Shown here in pieces: positions 62,134 to 64,000 of a DNA stretch of 64,000 nt; the first letter of the stretch is position 1, and each line of letters begins with the position of its first letter. The stretch comes from an uncultured Nitrospirales bacterium. Lineage in GTDB: Bacteria; Nitrospirota; Nitrospiria; Nitrospirales; UBA8639. The notes beneath the pieces were generated by a model. That model had not been told where the DNA came from. It ran no database searches and saw only the letters and a list, made by a program, of their open reading frames with translations. Location: the NCBI GenBank assembly GCA_951812745.1, contig OX638327.1, positions 2,257,501 through 2,321,500 of the forward strand, read 5' to 3'. The position numbers were made by a program, and so were the translations under genes.

Positions 62134-63432
62134 TCAGTCAGGGGTGCCGTCCGTTTTCGCATAGGTGTCGACGTTGAGCCATTCATCGACTTTTCCGGAT
62201 GCGACCAGCCATTCAAACCAGGCGAGCCACAGCGCCTGACGTAGTTGAAGGGCGCTGTCCTGGCTGTCGATAGTCCGGCTGGTTTGCACCAGGAATTCCG
62301 TGGCGTTGAGTTCGCCGGATAGCCACAGGCGACGGAGATGGTCTGCCTGTTGCTGAGCGCTGGACGGTCCGATGCGCTGCCAATCCCGCCAGGCGTTGTG
62401 GGCGATCCTGTAGCGCTCGAATGCGTTGACGAGGCGGGCGCGGGCGCGCCGTAAGATGTCGTTGACCGTCTGTTGCGCCTGTTGATATTGCTGGTAGGCC
62501 GCCGTGACTTCATATCTGAAGGGATTGCGAAGGGGGAGGGGGAGGGTCAGGTTCACCCCAATCAGCGGCTGACCGGCTTCGTCGCCATGGGTGACGCCGA
62601 CGGTCGGATCGAGGACTTTTTGGCGCTTCCGTAACGAGATCACTGCCTTGGCTGAATCGACTCGACGTTGCGCCGCTTGCACTTCCGGTAACGCCGTCAA
62701 CAAGGATTCCAGGTCATCCTGGGCCGGCAACGCGGGCAGCCCTGCCTCCAACGTGGGCCAGGGCGTGGTGATATTCGGAGGGATGAGGTTGGTCACCTGT
62801 TGCCGGGCATCGATCAGCGCGGTTCTCACGGTGGCTTGTCTCATCCGGGCGTCGGCAAAGACCAGAATCGCCAGGTTGAATTCGACCCGAGCCATATCCC
62901 CGGCCTCAAAGCGTTTCTTTGTCAGCGCGGCGAAGTCCTGCATCAAACGAACGCGCTTTGTCGCGAGGGCGTCGCGCTCGACGCCCGTCTGGTAGCCGGC
63001 CAGACCCGATAACAGGTCCGCGGTGACGGCCCGGCGCGTGAAGATGTAGTCGGCGTGAACGGCGAGGCGGTCCGCCGCCGCGACCGCGGTACGGGCCGAG
63101 CGTTTGTCGACCAGGTCGATCCTCTGCCGTAAGCCCAGGTAGTGCCTGTTTTCATGGGCATGTTGCGTCTCGACTGAAAATCTCGGGTTGTAGAGGGGTC
63201 TTGATGCGGCCGCTTGAAATGCCCCCCTCGCGTTCAAAGCCGAGCGCGCCGCTTGGACGCGCGGGTTGGACGGCACGACGTTCCGCACGAATTCAATCAG
63301 CGCGGGGCTGGAGGCCGGAAAGGCCGACACCGCATGCTTCCCGTGGGGCGGTTCAGTCGCCTGGCCGGCGGTGGCCAGGCTTCCGAGAAGCAAGACGGTG
63401 AGAACAGTTCTTGAAGGTTTCAATCGACACAT
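62134..63432 (-). CDS. Outer-membrane efflux channel (TolC/CzcC type)
   Basis: About 432 residues from ATG 63432; a TTG at 63444 is a possible longer start. The signal peptide (TVLTVLLLGSLATAGQA) and two OEP-type repeats of long coiled helices are present (NPRVQAARSALNARGAFQAAAS; VRLMQDFAALTKKRFEAGDMARVEFNLAI; RARARLVNAFERYRIAHNAW). Together with the adaptor and pump downstream it forms a tripartite exporter. It is the first gene of the operon on the minus strand. Confidence 0.9.
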   Translation of the reverse strand: MCRLKPSRTVLTVLLLGSLATAGQATEPPHGKHAVSAFPASSPALIEFVRNVVPSNPRVQAARSALNARGAFQAAASRPLYNPRFSVETQHAHENRHYLGLRQRIDLVDKRSARTAVAAADRLAVHADYIFTRRAVTADLLSGLAGYQTGVERDALATKRVRLMQDFAALTKKRFEAGDMARVEFNLAILVFADARMRQATVRTALIDARQQVTNLIPPNITTPWPTLEAGLPALPAQDDLESLLTALPEVQAAQRRVDSAKAVISLRKRQKVLDPTVGVTHGDEAGQPLIGVNLTLPLPLRNPFRYEVTAAYQQYQQAQQTVNDILRRARARLVNAFERYRIAHNAWRDWQRIGPSSAQQQADHLRRLWLSGELNATEFLVQTSRTIDSQDSALQLRQALWLAWFEWLVASGKVDEWLNVDTYAKTDGTPD

Positions 63433-63568
63433 GATGAGGAGCAACCCGTAGAAGTCTTGTCCTCTATAATGAATCTCCCTTACGTTTCTTTCAAGTGCCC
63501 CACTACCGGAAACGAAGCAGGGAGAACGGTTCCCGCGAGAGGATCACGCCAAACCGCGAACCGCCGAA

Positions 63569-64000
63569 TCAATGAAGGCCGGCGGGTTCGAGGTAGTGAA
63601 GCATATAGGCGAGGCCGATCCCCGCGAAGAACGCCAGCGTAAGTTTGGTACGGTCATGGCTGTGAAAATGCACTTCCGGGAGCAGGTCGCTCAGGGCGAT
63701 ACACAGTAACGCCCCGGCCGCGAACGCCAACGCTGCCCCGACCACGTATTCCTCCCACGGGCCGAGCATTCCCACGCCCCAGAACGTCAACAACGCGGCC
63801 ACCGGGCAGACCAGGGAAAAGAGGACATTGGCCAACACACGCTGGTGCCTTCCGAAACCCGCGGCCCGCATCGTGCTGATAATGGAGAGGCCATCGAGGG
63901 GTTTATGGAGCACGATCGCCAGAAACACACTGAGACTGAGGCCGATCGCACCGTCGGACTCACCGGCCCTGATGCTGGTGCCCAACGTCACCCCTTCCGT
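63569..64000 (-). CDS. ZIP-family metal transporter (5' end outside window)
   Basis: The frame is open to the right edge, so at least 140 C-terminal residues are visible. The metal-site helices SLSVFLAIVLHKPLDGLSI (with HKxxDG) and AAGALLCIALSDLLPEVHFHSHDR match the ZIP TM4/TM5 signatures. ZIPs import or export zinc, iron or other divalent metals. It is adjacent to, and in the same orientation as, the metal efflux operon, suggesting joint metal homeostasis. Confidence 0.87.
   Translation of the reverse strand, partial: TEGVTLGTSIRAGESDGAIGLSLSVFLAIVLHKPLDGLSIISTMRAAGFGRHQRVLANVLFSLVCPVAALLTFWGVGMLGPWEEYVVGAALAFAAGALLCIALSDLLPEVHFHSHDRTKLTLAFFAGIGLAYMLHYLEPAGLH

Noticed and set aside
62118-62513. 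132-residue N-terminal extension of the RND adaptor
   Set aside because: It overlaps the channel gene out of frame and lacks a signal peptide; the signal sequence begins at ATG 62117.

Overview
This is a high-GC bacterial chromosome segment with three kinds of content: conserved metabolic genes, a lipid (probably sterol) tailoring cluster, and defence/mobile islands. An operon for the reductive TCA cycle (aclB-aclA-acn-frdB-frdA-sucC-sucD, 22.6-12.4 kb, minus strand), a two-subunit citryl-lyase-type ATP-citrate lyase and a 125-bp palindromic intergenic repeat (14584-14708) of a kind I associate with Nitrospira genomes suggest a Nitrospirota-like (or Nitrospinota-like) chemolithoautotroph. That assignment is inference; no rRNA or marker set is present.

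Layout. 0-9 kb: end of a TonB receptor, small zinc-ribbon proteins, gltX, a pentapeptide-repeat protein, a CobW-type GTPase, a TraB-family membrane protein and an aminopeptidase P. 9-12.3 kb: a small accessory island (NERD protein, orphan BrnA antitoxin with a decapitated BrnT, and a translationally coupled AAA ATPase plus PD-(D/E)XK-like protein). 12.4-22.6 kb: the rTCA operon. 22.6-25.1 kb: transposase remnant, a chorismate-lyase-like gene and a PilX-like pilin-assembly protein. 25.3-38.8 kb: the most unusual region. It holds a GPP34-cytochrome P450 fusion, a sterol desaturase-type hydroxylase, a sterol C24-methyltransferase-type enzyme, a Rieske oxygenase of the sterol-acting type, an FAD oxidoreductase, two MMPL/RND lipid exporters (one internally deleted), an outer-membrane barrel protein and a periplasmic TPR protein. 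The transcription units share a repeated promoter-leader element. The block Rieske-OMP-MMPL was duplicated and the two copies have decayed in complementary ways.

39-40.4 kb: a frameshifted IS110 transposase between inverted copies of a dispersed repeat. 40.4-44.6 kb: exported protein, PLP decarboxylase beside a 2OG-oxygenase-like protein, and a Tat-exported sulfite-oxidase-like enzyme. 44.9-55.2 kb: a defence/toxin-antitoxin island (single-chain type IIG restriction-modification enzyme, Mrr-like nuclease between two copies of the IIG 3' end, OLD nuclease, HicB, Phd, Fic, an intact-looking IS1595 element with target duplication, Phd-VapC). 55.2-57.7 kb: BolA-glutaredoxin pair, esterase, zinc-ribbon protein and acetyltransferase. 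57.7-64 kb: heavy-metal RND efflux operon (outer membrane channel, adaptor, pump) and a ZIP transporter cut by the window edge.

The strongest candidate for an undescribed system is the sterol-type tailoring and transport cluster with its shared regulatory element. No squalene monooxygenase or oxidosqualene cyclase is in the window, so whether the substrate is made in the cell, imported, or is a hopanoid cannot be decided here.
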